A model generated the notes under the pieces. The model had not been told where the DNA came from. It made no database searches and saw only the letters and a program-made list of their open reading frames with translations. Position numbers and translations under genes: made by a program. Below, in pieces: positions 1-9,155 of a stretch of 64,000 bases of DNA (position 1 is its first letter; each line of letters starts with the position of its first letter). Source of the DNA: Ancylobacter sp. TS-1 (GTDB lineage Bacteria > Pseudomonadota > Alphaproteobacteria > Rhizobiales > Xanthobacteraceae). The stretch lies in assembly GCF_009223885.1 (NCBI RefSeq), contig NZ_CP045144.1, positions 2,902,001-2,966,000 of the forward strand, written 5' to 3'.

Positions 1-817
1 AGGCGCCGCCGCCATGCGGGGCCGCGCCGCCATAGGTGTCGACGATGATCTTGCGGCCGGTGAGGCCGCAGTCGCCGTCCGGCCCGCCGATGACGAACTT
101 GCCGGTCGGGTTCACGTGCCAGACGGTCGCCGGCGTGATCCAGCCTTCCGGCAGCGCCTGCCGGATATAGGGCTCGACGATGGCGCGCACGTCGGAGGAG
201 GAGAGGTCGGGGTCGAGATGCTGGGTCGAGAGCACGACCTGCGTCACCTCGACCGGCTTGCCGCCCTCATAGCGCACCGTGACCTGGCTCTTGGCGTCCG
301 GGCCGAGCACCTTGGCCTCGCCGGAGTGGCGGGCATCGGCGAGGATCTTGAGGATCTTGTGCGCGTAGTAGATCGGAGCCGGCATCAGCTCCGGGGTCTC
401 GCGGCAGGCATAGCCGAACATGATGCCCTGGTCGCCGGCACCCTCGTCCTTGTTGCCGGCGGAATCGACGCCCTGGGCGATGTCGGCCGACTGCGCGTGC
501 AGCAGCACGTCGACCTGCGCCTTCTCCCAGTGGAAGCCGTCCTGCTCGTAGCCGATCTCCTTGATGGCGCCCCGGGCCAGCTCGGTGATCAGTTCCTTGG
601 TAATCTGCGCCGGGCCGCGCGTCTCGCCGGCGATCACCACGCGGTTGGTGGTGGCCAGCGTCTCCGCCGCGACGCGCAGGTTGGACGGATCCCAGCCATG
701 CTGCGGGCCCAGGCGGAAGAAGGCATCCACGATCTCGTCCGAGATACGGTCGCAGACCTTGTCCGGGTGGCCTTCGGAAACGGATTCGCTGGTGAACAGA
801 TAGGCTTGGCGGGACAC
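1..817 (-). CDS. metK: S-adenosylmethionine synthetase, C-terminus cut by window edge
   Basis: Makes S-adenosylmethionine from ATP and methionine in the cytosol. About 272 N-terminal codons are present; the remaining third (roughly 120-125 residues by family length) lies off the left edge. The N-terminus reads [20 protein letters not shown], the MetK opening motif with the ATP-binding His-Pro-Asp, and [12 protein letters not shown] follows near residue 140. The start is GTG at 817 (VSRQAYLF); a GAGGAG ribosome site sits 7-8 bases upstream and no ATG competes. It follows the XRE regulator in the same direction after a 133-base gap that carries its own promoter-like sequence. Function is not in doubt. 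Confidence 0.97.
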   Translation of the reverse strand, partial: MSRQAYLFTSESVSEGHPDKVCDRISDEIVDAFFRLGPQHGWDPSNLRVAAETLATTNRVVIAGETRGPAQITKELITELARGAIKEIGYEQDGFHWEKAQVDVLLHAQSADIAQGVDSAGNKDEGAGDQGIMFGYACRETPELMPAPIYYAHKILKILADARHSGEAKVLGPDAKSQVTVRYEGGKPVEVTQVVLSTQHLDPDLSSSDVRAIVEPYIRQALPEGWITPATVWHVNPTGKFVIGGPDGDCGLTGRKIIVDTYGGAAPHGGGA

Positions 818-868
818 GCGTCGGCTCCTCGATTCTGGACCGGTACGTGACGGGATGACCGGCCGCGC

Positions 869-898
869 ATCTTTTGCAACTGCGCCCGGAGCGGTCAA
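869..898 (-). promoter_or_regulatory. Putative sigma-70 promoter of metK
   Basis: On the minus strand TTGACC (893-898) is followed after 17 bases by AAAAGA(T), about 50 bases before the GTG start of metK. The -35 hexamer is good and the -10 is weak, as is common in this group. No SAM riboswitch fold was recognised in the leader. Confidence 0.4.
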
Positions 899-950
899 GG
901 TTTTAGCGGCGGAATCGTTCGGAAAAAAGAACGATCCGCCGGTCGCCCGC

Positions 951-1361
951 CTAGGCGGCGGGGGTCTCCTCGGCCAGCGCCTCGACGAGATCGACGATGC
1001 GGCGGCGCACCTTGCTGTCGGCGATCTTGAGGAAGGCGCGGGTAAGGGCGAGGCCCTCGGAGGAGGCGAGAAAGTCGGAGACATAGGCGGGGGAGGCATC
1101 CTCCGCGAAGCCGCCGGTGACGCCGCTCAGATTGGGGGCGCCCTCGAAGAAGAACGACACCGGCACGGCGAGCACCTGCGAGATGTGCTGCAGGCGGCTG
1201 GCGCCTATCCGGTTGGTGCCCTTCTCGTATTTCTGGATTTGCTGGAAGGTGATTCCCAGGTTCTCGCCGAGCTTTTCCTGGCTCATGCCAATCATCATGC
1301 GGCGCATCCGCACCCGACTGCCCACATGCTTGTCGATCGGATTGGGCGACTTCGTCGTCAT
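951..1361 (-). CDS. XRE-family helix-turn-helix transcriptional regulator (PhrR-like by context)
   Basis: Small cytosolic DNA-binding protein of 136 aa. Residues about 15-70 form a Cro/C1-type HTH ([22 protein letters not shown]), followed by a C-terminal helical segment ([28 protein letters not shown]). I chose the ATG at 1361 because the longer upstream reading frame has no family similarity. The gene lies between lnt and metK. In Sinorhizobium a low-pH-inducible HTH gene, phrR, neighbours the lnt homologue actA, so an acid-stress role is possible but is inferred only from position. Target genes are unknown. Confidence 0.85.
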   Translation of the reverse strand: MTTKSPNPIDKHVGSRVRMRRMMIGMSQEKLGENLGITFQQIQKYEKGTNRIGASRLQHISQVLAVPVSFFFEGAPNLSGVTGGFAEDASPAYVSDFLASSEGLALTRAFLKIADSKVRRRIVDLVEALAEETPAA

Positions 1362-1459
1362 CGGCTTCCCCAGACTGCAAACAAAAAAATACCTCCCTCC
1401 CCCGATCAGGAGGAGAGAAGCAGCGCCCGAGCCCATGTGCAGTCTAGGCAAAGCCGGTC

Positions 1460-3061
1460 TTATCGTCGATCAATTACAGCGTGCATATCTCGCCGACGCA
1501 GCACGATTGCGGCGATTGCGAGGACCAGCATCAGAAACCAAGGTATCTTATTGCCGTAAGTGGCATAAAGGGTCGCAGGCAGCGGCTCGGGAAGCGCGCC
1601 GTCGAGTACCCCTTTTACACCCAGGGGTAGCATTCCGACGATTCGTCCGACCGGGTCCACGATGGCGGAAATGCCATTGTTGGTGACGCGAATCAGGGGC
1701 AGTCCTTGCTCGACCGCCCGCAGCCGGGCCTGCTCGAAATGCTGGTAGGGGCCCGGCGTCTGGCCGAACCAGGCGTCGTTGGAGACGTTGAGCAGGAAGC
1801 CCGGACGCGGCGCGCCGGGGGCCGCGGCCGGCATCATTTCGTCGGGCAAGATCGCCTCGTAGCAGATCAGCGGCACCGCCGGCGGCAGGCCGGGAATGGC
1901 CAGCAGCGCGCGGGTAGGCGCCGCCGCGAAGCCGCCGCGCTGGCGGGTGAGCGATTCCAGCCCGAGCGATTCGAGCGTTTCCTGAAACGGCAGATATTCG
2001 CCGAAAGGAACGAGGTGCACCTTGTCGGCATTCCCCCGCAGCGTCGCGGTCGAATCGAACACGCGCAGGCTGTTGAAGACATCGGGGCGGGCGCGTCCGG
2101 GCACCGGCTCGCCGCGCGCCGCGCCGGTGACGAGGATGGTTCCCGGCGGCAGCATGGCGGCGAGGCGGCTGAGCGCCTCCGGCTCGTGATCGATGAGGAA
2201 GGGGAAGGCCGATTCGGGCCAGAACAGGTGGGTCACGCCGGCAAGGCCGCCCTGGCTTTCGCTGGTCGCGACATACAGGTCCATGACCGAGCGGCGCGCG
2301 TCGTAGCGGAACTTCTGGTCCTGCGGCAGGTCGGGCTGCATCAGCCGCAGCCGCGCGCCGGCGACGGTGCCGACCTCGGTCGTCGCCAGCCGGTACTGGC
2401 CCCAGCCCCACATCCCCGCCAGCACCGCGACGGCAAGCATCAGCGGACCGTGCCGGCGCCCCGCCGGGGCGGCGTCGAACAGCGCCGCCGGGCTCGCCAG
2501 CGCCGCCAGCGTGACGACGCACAGGCCGGGCAGGCCAATCACCGCCGCCGCCTGCGCGAAGCGCAGATCGGTGGCGAGCGCATAGCCGAAATCGTTCCAG
2601 GGAAAGCCGGTCAGCAGCGTCCCGCGCAGCCACTCGGCCACCGTGAGGGCGAGGGCGAGGAAGAGCAGGCGCGCCGGCCCGGGCGACCACGCCAGCCGCG
2701 CCAGCGCGCAGCCGAGCCCGGTATAGAGCGCCAGATAGGCCGGCAGGCCGATCACCGCGAAGGGCATCAGCCACAGGAAGGCGTCGGCCTGCACGAGGAA
2801 CGCCATGCCGATCCACCACAGGCCGGCGACGAAATAGCCCATGCCGAACAGCCAGCCGGCGGCGAAGGCCGCCGCCAGCGCCCGGCGCGGCGGCAGCTCC
2901 CGCGTGGCGTCGATCAGGAACACCAGCACCGGCAAGGTGAGGGCCAGCACCGGCCACAGCCCGAAGGGCGGCAGGGCGAAGGCCGAGAGCGCGCCGGCGA
3001 CCAGCGCGGCGAGCGCGCGCCAGAGAGCGGGCGTGCCGTGCAGGGACGCGGGGGTCAGCAT
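1460..3061 (-). CDS. lnt: Apolipoprotein N-acyltransferase
   Basis: Inner-membrane enzyme that adds the third acyl chain to the N-terminal cysteine of lipoproteins. 533 aa, normal for the family. The N-terminal half is a run of hydrophobic helices (about residues 10-225). The C-terminal half is a nitrilase-fold domain with the expected catalytic residues: Glu in FWPESAFPF, Lys in NADKVHLVPFGEYLPF and Cys in PLICYEAILP. A final helix (WFLMLVLAIAAIVL) anchors the C-terminus. It is the last gene of the miaB-phoH-ybeY-corC-lnt set, 45 bases after corC. In rhizobia the homologue was named actA for its acid-sensitive mutant. Confidence 0.96.
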   Translation of the reverse strand: MLTPASLHGTPALWRALAALVAGALSAFALPPFGLWPVLALTLPVLVFLIDATRELPPRRALAAAFAAGWLFGMGYFVAGLWWIGMAFLVQADAFLWLMPFAVIGLPAYLALYTGLGCALARLAWSPGPARLLFLALALTVAEWLRGTLLTGFPWNDFGYALATDLRFAQAAAVIGLPGLCVVTLAALASPAALFDAAPAGRRHGPLMLAVAVLAGMWGWGQYRLATTEVGTVAGARLRLMQPDLPQDQKFRYDARRSVMDLYVATSESQGGLAGVTHLFWPESAFPFLIDHEPEALSRLAAMLPPGTILVTGAARGEPVPGRARPDVFNSLRVFDSTATLRGNADKVHLVPFGEYLPFQETLESLGLESLTRQRGGFAAAPTRALLAIPGLPPAVPLICYEAILPDEMMPAAAPGAPRPGFLLNVSNDAWFGQTPGPYQHFEQARLRAVEQGLPLIRVTNNGISAIVDPVGRIVGMLPLGVKGVLDGALPEPLPATLYATYGNKIPWFLMLVLAIAAIVLRRRDMHAVIDRR

Positions 3062-3106
3062 GCGGGGGCGAACCCGGCCCGCCGGCCCCGCGCCGCGCGC
3101 GCCGGC

Positions 3107-4357
3107 TCAGGCGGCATCGGAACCATGCGCCCGGCCGGAACGGTTCTTGTCGCGGCCCTGCTCGGCGGGCGGGGGCAGGCTGCTGCTGGCCGGCCGCGCC
3201 TGCGGCGCGCGATCGCTCGCCGTCACACCCTTGCCGGCCTCCCCCTCGCCGCGTCCGGGCGTGAGGCGCAGCCGCTTGACCCGGCGCGGGTCGGCGTCGA
3301 GCACCTCGATCTCGAAATTGCCGGGGCCGAGCACGATCTCGCCGCGCACCGGCACGCGGCCGGCGAGGGTGACGAGCAGGCCGCCCAGCGTGTCGACCTC
3401 CTCGGCCTCCTCGCCCAGCGCGAAGGCGGGATCGACCAGCTCGGCCACGTCCTCGAGGCTGGCGCGCGCATCGGCGATGAAGCTGCCGTCGGCCTGCCGG
3501 GCGATGGCCGGGGTCTCGTCCTCGTCGTGCTCGTCCTCGATGTCGCCGACGATCTCCTCGACGAGGTCCTCCATCGAGACGATGCCGTCGGTGCCGCCAT
3601 ATTCGTCGATGACCAGCGCCAGATGGATGCGGCTCGCCTGCATGCTGGCCAGGAGCTCGATGGACGGCATGGAGGGCGGCACGAAGAGCAGCCGGCGGAT
3701 CAGCTTGGCCGTGCTCAGCGGCGTGCCGAGGTCGATGGCCTTGAGGTTGAAGGCCAGCGCGGGCTTGGCGCTGCGAGTCTCGCTCGTCTTGCCGCCGGCG
3801 GAGGCTTCGGCCTCGGTGGTCTGCGCCTCGCCGCCGGTCGCGCGGGCGGCGCCGGCGCGCGGCGTCATGGCGCGCTGGGTGAGATGGGTGACGAGATCGC
3901 GGATGTGGACCATGCCGACCGGGTCGTCGAGCGTGTCGTCATAGACCACGAGGCGGGAATGGCCGGCATCGGCGAAGACCGTGAGAAGCTCGCCGAGCGG
4001 GATGTCCTTCTGCACCGCGATGATGTCGGCGCGCGGCACCATCAGGTCGCCGATGCGCAGCTCGCGCAGCTCGAGGATGCCCTTGAGCATCGAGCGCTCG
4101 GTCGCGGTCAGGTCAGCGCCAGCTTCGCTGCTGGTGGAGGAGAGGACCTCGGCGAGATCGGTGCGCAGCGAGCCTGTGGAACGCCAGCCGCCGATCAAGT
4201 GGCGCAGGCGGTCGAGAATGCCGGCGCGGGGCTCCGTGGAGCGGGCGTCGGCCGTGCTTCGCTGCCCGGCGCTGGACGAGCTGCTACTCGCCGAACTGCC
4301 GGAGGGGTCCTCGCCACCGCTGGAGGGGGAGGACGAAGGGGAAACGGGGTCGGACAT
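3107..4357 (-). CDS. CBS-domain hemolysin/CorC-type protein
   Basis: 416 aa. After a Ser/Pro-rich leader (residues 1-50) come two CBS domains (MVPRADIIAVQKD and, after an Ala/Thr-rich low-complexity linker, a second around residues 190-270) and then a CorC/HlyC C-terminal domain ending in GNFEIEVLDADPRRVKRLRL. There is no DUF21 membrane domain, so this is the soluble CorC form rather than the TlyC/YfjD form. The ATG at 4357 is 7 bases after the ybeY stop; the reading frame extends further upstream but only inside ybeY. The family is linked to cobalt/magnesium export and membrane stress, but its biochemistry remains loosely defined. Confidence 0.9.
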   Translation of the reverse strand: MSDPVSPSSSPSSGGEDPSGSSASSSSSSAGQRSTADARSTEPRAGILDRLRHLIGGWRSTGSLRTDLAEVLSSTSSEAGADLTATERSMLKGILELRELRIGDLMVPRADIIAVQKDIPLGELLTVFADAGHSRLVVYDDTLDDPVGMVHIRDLVTHLTQRAMTPRAGAARATGGEAQTTEAEASAGGKTSETRSAKPALAFNLKAIDLGTPLSTAKLIRRLLFVPPSMPSIELLASMQASRIHLALVIDEYGGTDGIVSMEDLVEEIVGDIEDEHDEDETPAIARQADGSFIADARASLEDVAELVDPAFALGEEAEEVDTLGGLLVTLAGRVPVRGEIVLGPGNFEIEVLDADPRRVKRLRLTPGRGEGEAGKGVTASDRAPQARPASSSLPPPAEQGRDKNRSGRAHGSDAA

Positions 4358-4364
4358 CACTTCT

Positions 4365-4886
4365 TCAGTCAGGTTGCGGAACGGGTTCGGTTTCGGAATA
4401 GGGGTCGGGCACGCCCAGACCGGCGAGGACGCGTCGTTCCATCGCCTCCATCTCCTCGGCCTCTTCCGCGACCTCGTGGTCGTAGCCGAGCAGATGCAGA
4501 GTACCATGGACGGCGAGATGCGCGAGATGGTCGGCGAAGGGCTTGCCTTCCTCGCGCGCCTCCCTCTCCAGCGTCTCATAGGCGATGGCGATGTCGCCGA
4601 GATGGGGATCGCCGCCGGCGCGCGCCACTTCGGGGGTCGGGAAGGACAGCACGTTGGTGGCGTAGTCCTTGCCGCGCCAGTCGCGGTTCAGCGCGCGGAT
4701 GGCGTCGTCGTCGGCGAGCTTCACCGCGATCTCGGCGCCCTCGATATCGATCTCGTACTCGCTCAGCGCACCCGCGCAGGCGGCGAGCACCGCCCGCCGC
4801 ACGAGGCCGTCCGCGTCTGGAATGCCTGCCCAGGGGCCGGCCTCGACGAGGACGTCGACCTCGACCGTACTGCCACCGTCGCTCAT
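4365..4886 (-). CDS. ybeY: Endoribonuclease YbeY, rRNA maturation factor
   Basis: Zinc-dependent single-strand RNase needed for 16S rRNA 3'-end maturation and ribosome quality control. 173 aa; the UPF0054 signature HGTLHLLGYDHE supplies the zinc ligands His127, His131 and His137, and the conserved N-x-x-W-R-x-K-D-x-x-T-N-V-L-S-F block precedes it (residues 67-82). The ATG overlaps the phoH stop by four bases (ATGA), so translation is probably coupled. Confidence 0.97.
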   Translation of the reverse strand: MSDGGSTVEVDVLVEAGPWAGIPDADGLVRRAVLAACAGALSEYEIDIEGAEIAVKLADDDAIRALNRDWRGKDYATNVLSFPTPEVARAGGDPHLGDIAIAYETLEREAREEGKPFADHLAHLAVHGTLHLLGYDHEVAEEAEEMEAMERRVLAGLGVPDPYSETEPVPQPD

Positions 4887-6052
4887 CGCGGCGGCGCCTC
4901 GGCGGCGGCCTCGCGCGCCCGGGCAGCGGCGGCCGCCTTGCCGTCATAGGCGGCGACGATGCGCCCGACCAGTTCGTGGCGCACGACGTCGGCGGCGTGG
5001 AAATGGCACACGTCGACGCCTTCGACGTTCTTGAGCAGCCCGACCGCCTCGGCCAGCCCCGAGGTCTGGCCCGGCGGCAGGTCGATCTGGCTCGGGTCGC
5101 CGGTGATGATCATGTGCGAGTTCTCGCCCAGGCGGGTGAGGAACATCTTCATCTGCATCGAAGTGGTGTTCTGCGCCTCGTCGAGGATGACGCAGGCATT
5201 GGCCAGCGTGCGCCCGCGCATGAAGGCGAGCGGGGCGATCTCGATCTCGCCGGAGGTGAGTGCGCGCTCGACGAAGGCGCGGTCCATCAGGTCGTGCAGC
5301 GCGTCGTAGATCGGGCGCAGATAGGGGTCGACCTTCTCCTTCATGTCGCCGGGCAGGAAGCCGAGCCGCTCGCCCGCCTCCACCGCCGGGCGGGAGAGGA
5401 TGATCCGGTCGACGACGCGCCGCTCCAGCAGGTGCACGGCATAGGCGACGGCCAGCCAGGTCTTGCCAGTGCCGGCCGGGCCGACGCCGAACACCAGGGT
5501 CTGGCGCTTGAGCGCGCGGATATAGGCGTCCTGCGCGGCGGTGCGCGCGCGCACCGGGCGCCGGCGGAGCTGGATCTCGTCGAAGCTCTGCTTCTTGGTC
5601 GCCGGGTCGAACTCGAACAGGATTCCCTGCGTGGCGGCCTCGCGCAGCACGCCCTCGACATCGCCGGCCACCAGCTCGCCGCCCTTCTTCAGGCGGGCAT
5701 AGAGCGTTTCGAGCACGTGGCGGGCCTGCTCGCAGGCCTCGCGCGGGCCTTCCAGCGTGACATGGTTGCCGCGCTGCTCGGCGACGATCTCGAGCCGCCG
5801 CTCGATCAGGGCGAGGTTCTGCCCGTAATGGCCGAAGAGCTGGCTGGCCAGACGGTTGTCGTCGAAGGCGAGCACGATCTGGCTGACCTCGTCATCCGTC
5901 TCGATCCAGCGCGCGGCGGGAGGGCGGGTGGCGGGCGGCGCGGCCGGCGCCGTGGCCGGCGCGGCCGGGGGGCGGGGTGATCCGGCGGGCGTGCCCGCGC
6001 GGGCGGCAACCAAGGCACGTTCCGTATCAGATCCACCTCGACGCACGCTCAC
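4883..6052 (-). CDS. ybeZ: PhoH-like ATPase (YbeZ)
   Basis: Cytosolic P-loop NTPase that works with YbeY in RNA metabolism. 389 aa. Walker A is GPAGTGKT at residues 191-198 and Walker B is [11 protein letters not shown]. The first 45 or so residues are Ala/Pro-rich and not part of the family core. A KH-like segment (about 60-125) precedes the ATPase. Start and stop overlap both neighbours by four bases, showing an operon. Confidence 0.95.
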   Translation of the reverse strand: MSVRRGGSDTERALVAARAGTPAGSPRPPAAPATAPAAPPATRPPAARWIETDDEVSQIVLAFDDNRLASQLFGHYGQNLALIERRLEIVAEQRGNHVTLEGPREACEQARHVLETLYARLKKGGELVAGDVEGVLREAATQGILFEFDPATKKQSFDEIQLRRRPVRARTAAQDAYIRALKRQTLVFGVGPAGTGKTWLAVAYAVHLLERRVVDRIILSRPAVEAGERLGFLPGDMKEKVDPYLRPIYDALHDLMDRAFVERALTSGEIEIAPLAFMRGRTLANACVILDEAQNTTSMQMKMFLTRLGENSHMIITGDPSQIDLPPGQTSGLAEAVGLLKNVEGVDVCHFHAADVVRHELVGRIVAAYDGKAAAAARAREAAAEAPPR

Positions 6053-7533
6053 GCCTCCAGCTTCTCGCCAAAACTTTCGCCAAAACTTTCGCCAAAACTT
6101 TCGCCAAGTCTCTCGCCGAGCATTTCGCTCTGCCCGATCAAACGCGATTCTCCCGCCGGGCGCGCGGAGAAAAACTCTCCCCCGAGTATGTCGCCCGCAA
6201 GACTCTTGGTGCTCACATCCCGGATCTCAACCCGCGCCAGCGTGCCGATGGCCTCGCGCGGGGCCTCGACGACCACCGACTGGAGGTAGGGGGAGCGGCC
6301 GATGAGCTGGCCGGGGAAGCGCCCGGGCTTCTCCAGCAATATGTCGAAACGCTTGCCACGGCAGGCTTCGTCGAAGGCCGCCTTCTGCCGGTCGAGCAGG
6401 GCCTGCAGCGCGTGGATGCGGGACGATTTCACATCCTCGGGAAGCTGCGCCTCCATGCCCGCCGCCGGGGTGCCGGGGCGCGAGGAATATTTGAACGAGA
6501 AGGCGGAGGCGAAGCCGACCTTTTCCACAAGGTCCATCGTGTCGGCGAAATCCTCGTCCGTTTCGCCGGGGAAGCCGACGATGAAGTCCGAGGAAAAGGC
6601 GATGTCGGGCCGCGCCGCGCGCACCCGCTCGACGATCTCGAAGAACAGCTCGCGGTCGTGCTTGCGGTTCATCGCGGCGAGGATGCGGTTGGAGCCGGAC
6701 TGAACGGGCAGGTGCAGATAGGGCATCAGCGCCGGCATGTCGCGATGGGCGGCGATCAGCTCGTCATCCATGTCGCGCGGATGGCTGGTGGTGTAGCGCA
6801 CGCGGGCAATGCCCGGGACGTCGGCGACGCGGCGCACCAACTCGGCGAGATTGGCGGTGCCCCCGGCCGCGTCGGCGCCGTGATAGGCGTTGACGTTCTG
6901 GCCGATCAGCGTCACCTCGCGCACCCCGCCCTCGGCGAGGCGGACCACTTCGTCGAGGATTTTCGCCAGCGCGCGCGAGACCTCGGCGCCGCGGGTATAG
7001 GGCACGACGCAGAAGGTGCAGAACTTGTCGCAGCCTTCCTGCACGGTGACGAAGGCGGTGGGGCCGCGCTTGGCGATGGCCGCGCGCGTCGGCGGGGGCA
7101 GGAAGTCGAACTTGTCCTCGACCGGGAACTCGGTCTCGACGATGCCGGCGCGCCGGTTGCCGCCGCGCCGCTCGGCGTCGGCGATCAGCTCGGGCAGCTT
7201 GTGGTAGCTCTGCGGGCCGACCACGAGGTCGACGGCGCGAGCGCGCTTGATGATCTCGGCGCCCTCGGCCTGCGCCACGCAGCCGGCGACCGCCACCATC
7301 TGCCGGCGGCCGGCCTCCTCCTGCGCCTTGCGCAGCCTTCCCAGCTCCGAATAGACCTTCTCGGCGGCCTTTTCGCGGATGTGGCAGGTGTTGAGGATGA
7401 CGAGATCGGCGTCGTCCGGCGTGTCGGTCTCGACATAGCCTTCTTTGGCCAGCGTGTCCGTCATGCGCTGGGCGTCATAGACGTTCATCTGGCAGCCGAA
7501 GGAGCGGACGTAAAGCTTGCGCGGTTCACTCAT
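6049..7533 (-). CDS. miaB: tRNA-2-methylthio-N6-dimethylallyladenosine synthase MiaB
   Basis: Radical-SAM methylthiotransferase acting on A37 of tRNAs that read UNN codons. 494 aa. The N-terminal UPF0004 domain carries three cluster cysteines (SFGCQMN, LNTCHI, VAGCVAQ). The radical-SAM motif is [15 protein letters not shown], and a TRAM domain follows near residues 375-440. The last 25 or so residues are unusual: a 12-base tandem repeat (6065-6124) encodes [12 protein letters not shown] units beyond the normal end of the family. First gene of the miaB-phoH-ybeY-corC-lnt operon; the 285 bases before it hold no gene. Confidence 0.97.
   Translation of the reverse strand: MSEPRKLYVRSFGCQMNVYDAQRMTDTLAKEGYVETDTPDDADLVILNTCHIREKAAEKVYSELGRLRKAQEEAGRRQMVAVAGCVAQAEGAEIIKRARAVDLVVGPQSYHKLPELIADAERRGGNRRAGIVETEFPVEDKFDFLPPPTRAAIAKRGPTAFVTVQEGCDKFCTFCVVPYTRGAEVSRALAKILDEVVRLAEGGVREVTLIGQNVNAYHGADAAGGTANLAELVRRVADVPGIARVRYTTSHPRDMDDELIAAHRDMPALMPYLHLPVQSGSNRILAAMNRKHDRELFFEIVERVRAARPDIAFSSDFIVGFPGETDEDFADTMDLVEKVGFASAFSFKYSSRPGTPAAGMEAQLPEDVKSSRIHALQALLDRQKAAFDEACRGKRFDILLEKPGRFPGQLIGRSPYLQSVVVEAPREAIGTLARVEIRDVSTKSLAGDILGGEFFSARPAGESRLIGQSEMLGERLGESFGESFGESFGEKLEA
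6065..6124. repeat. 12-bp tandem repeat inside the miaB 3' end
   Basis: Three perfect units of tcgccaaaactt (6065-6100) followed by two decayed units (to 6124). Read on the coding strand each unit is four codons (G-E-S-F), so copy-number change keeps the frame. It lies after the TRAM domain. Confidence 0.9.
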
Positions 7534-7818
7534 TGCGTATCGATCGACCCGGCCATGGCTTCATGCCTGAAGGTCCGGCCCATTCCCTTCGAATTCCGAG
7601 CGCGAGCCATCTGCGCCCCGTCACAGGCGCCCTCGCATATCGCTGCTCGTTCGCAGGTCGAGATCGTCTACGTCTCCGCGGATGACACCTATTGGTCCTG
7701 TTTAGCCGGATTCCCCGAAAAAGGGAATGCGGCGCGCGGCGATGAACCCCCGTCCGCGCACGTTCCGCCGGTGTTTTCCCGTGCGACGGTGCCGGGCGAG
7801 GGCGGGCGCGGCGGTCGT
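7534..7818. other. Intergenic gap between plsC and miaB
   Basis: 285 bases with no supported gene. A short hairpin (7710-7728, arms ATTCCC/GGGAAT, loop rich in A) lies here but has no T-run on either exit. The miaB promoter is presumably in the part nearest 7550-7650, but I see no convincing -35/-10 pair. Confidence 0.6.
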
Positions 7819-8592
7819 TCAGCCCGGCCGGCCGGTGAGCGCGGCGGCCAGCATGGCGCGCACGGCGCGCTCGGCCTCCAGCGTCGCCGCCTTGCGCCCG
7901 CCGGGCGGCAGCGGCGCGCCGAAATGCAGCTCGACATCGACGCCCCCGCGCCGCAGCACCGCCATGAGATGCGGGGCGAGGTCCATATCGCCATACCAGG
8001 CCAGCAGGGGCCGGCGCGCCCGCCCGGCCGGCAGGCCGCCGAGGCCGACATAGGCGATGGCGAGCGGCTGGATCGTGGCGCCGTCCGTCCCCTCCGCGCC
8101 CATGCTCTGGCGCGCGGCGCCGATCAGCGCCGAGCGGAAGGGCAGCACCCGGTTGCCGTCGCTCGACGTGCCCTCGGCGAACAGCACCACCGGGTCGCCG
8201 TCGTTCATCCGCGCCGCCATCTCGCCGGCGACCTTGCCGGTGGCGCTGCGCGAGGTGCGGTCGACGAAGATGGTGCGCTGGAGCCTCGCCAGCAGCCCGA
8301 TTCCGGGCCAGCCGGCGACCTCGCTCTTGGCGACGAAGCACAGCGGCAGGCGCGAGCCGAGCACGGGAATGTCGAGCCACGACACATGGTTGGAGACGAT
8401 CAGCAGCGGGCGCGCCGGCGAGGGCGTCCCGACCATCCGCACCCGCACCCCGACCAGCGCCAGCACGATGCGGTGATAGAGCCGGGGAATGGTGCGCCGG
8501 GCCGGCAGGCCCAGCGTGACGCAGAGCCATTGCAGCGGAATGCCGATGAGCGTCACCAGCACGACCGGCACCATCACCAGCCATGCCCGCAC
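7819..8592 (-). CDS. plsC: 1-acyl-sn-glycerol-3-phosphate acyltransferase
   Basis: Converts lysophosphatidic acid to phosphatidic acid at the inner membrane. 257 aa. The N-terminal helix (LVMVPVVLVTLIGIPLQWL) anchors it. The acyltransferase motifs are SNHVSWLD (His-x4-Asp) near residue 70 and FAEGTSSDGNRVLPF near 140. The stop of fur/mur is 4 bases upstream, so the two are probably cotranscribed. Confidence 0.95.
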   Translation of the reverse strand: MRAWLVMVPVVLVTLIGIPLQWLCVTLGLPARRTIPRLYHRIVLALVGVRVRMVGTPSPARPLLIVSNHVSWLDIPVLGSRLPLCFVAKSEVAGWPGIGLLARLQRTIFVDRTSRSATGKVAGEMAARMNDGDPVVLFAEGTSSDGNRVLPFRSALIGAARQSMGAEGTDGATIQPLAIAYVGLGGLPAGRARRPLLAWYGDMDLAPHLMAVLRRGGVDVELHFGAPLPPGGRKAATLEAERAVRAMLAAALTGRPG

Positions 8593-8596
8593 GGTC

Positions 8597-9061
8597 TCAG
8601 TCCTTCTCGGACGCGGGGACGGCCGCGGGATCTGCCGGCTTCGCCTTGTCGAGCGGCACGCCGTACAGTTCCAGCCGGTGGCCGACGAGGCGATAGCCGA
8701 GCTTGCGGGCGATCTCTTCCTGAAGGTGTTCGATCTCCTCGGAGCGGAACTCGACCACGGTGCCGTTGCGCAGGTCGATCAGGTGGTCGTGGTGCTCGTC
8801 CGGCACCGGCTCGTAGCGCGAGCGCCCGTCACGGAAATCGTGGCGCTCGATGATGCCGGCATCCTCGAACAGCTTCACCGTGCGGTAGACGGTGGAGATG
8901 GAGATGCGGTCGTCCACCGTGACCGCGCGCCGGTGCAGTTCCTCGACGTCGGGATGGTCCTGCGCGTCGGCGATGATGCGCGCGATCACGCGCCGCTGGT
9001 CGGTCATGCGCAGACCCAGCGTCACGCAGGCTTCCTCGATCGCGGTCAGCTTCTCGCTCAT
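8597..9061 (-). CDS. Fur-family metalloregulator (Fur/Mur type)
   Basis: 154 aa DNA-binding repressor responding to iron or manganese. Winged-helix N-terminus (LRMTDQRRVIARIIADAQDHPDVEEL, then STVYRTVKLFEDAGII) and the dimer/metal segment PDEHHDHLIDLRNGTVVEF. Compared with E. coli Fur the CxxC structural zinc pair after HHDHLI is missing (the protein has a single Cys), which is typical of alphaproteobacterial Mur/Fur. It lacks a haem-regulatory motif, so Irr is unlikely. The ATG at 9061 gives the family length; the frame upstream is not protein-like. Whether it senses Mn or Fe cannot be told from sequence. Confidence 0.9.
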   Translation of the reverse strand: MSEKLTAIEEACVTLGLRMTDQRRVIARIIADAQDHPDVEELHRRAVTVDDRISISTVYRTVKLFEDAGIIERHDFRDGRSRYEPVPDEHHDHLIDLRNGTVVEFRSEEIEHLQEEIARKLGYRLVGHRLELYGVPLDKAKPADPAAVPASEKD

Positions 9062-9155
9062 GCTCGGGTCCGCATCCTTCGGCCATCCAACCCTTTCCCG
9101 CCTTATGGCGCAGGGTACCGGGCGAGGGCAATGGTCTCGCGCGCAATCGCCCCTG

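Noticed and set aside
908..940. Hairpin GGCGGAATCGTTC/GAACGATCCGCC with A-rich loop
   Set aside because: The T-run is in the loop, not after the stem, on either strand, so I do not call a terminator. It could still be a leader structure between xre and metK.
818..950. SAM riboswitch in the metK leader
   Set aside because: I could not fit the SAM-I or SAM-II conserved cores to the minus-strand leader; a covariance-model search would be needed to exclude it.
1706..5980. A 1424-codon open frame on the plus strand
   Set aside because: It is antisense to lnt, corC, ybeY and phoH, has Gly/Ala/Arg low-complexity text and no domain. Long empty frames are normal opposite high-GC genes.
6065..6124. 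CRISPR-like repeats
   Set aside because: Units are contiguous 12-mers without spacers and lie inside the miaB frame.
7710..7728. Hairpin ATTCCC/GGGAAT downstream of plsC
   Set aside because: Six-base stem, no T-run after it in the plsC direction.
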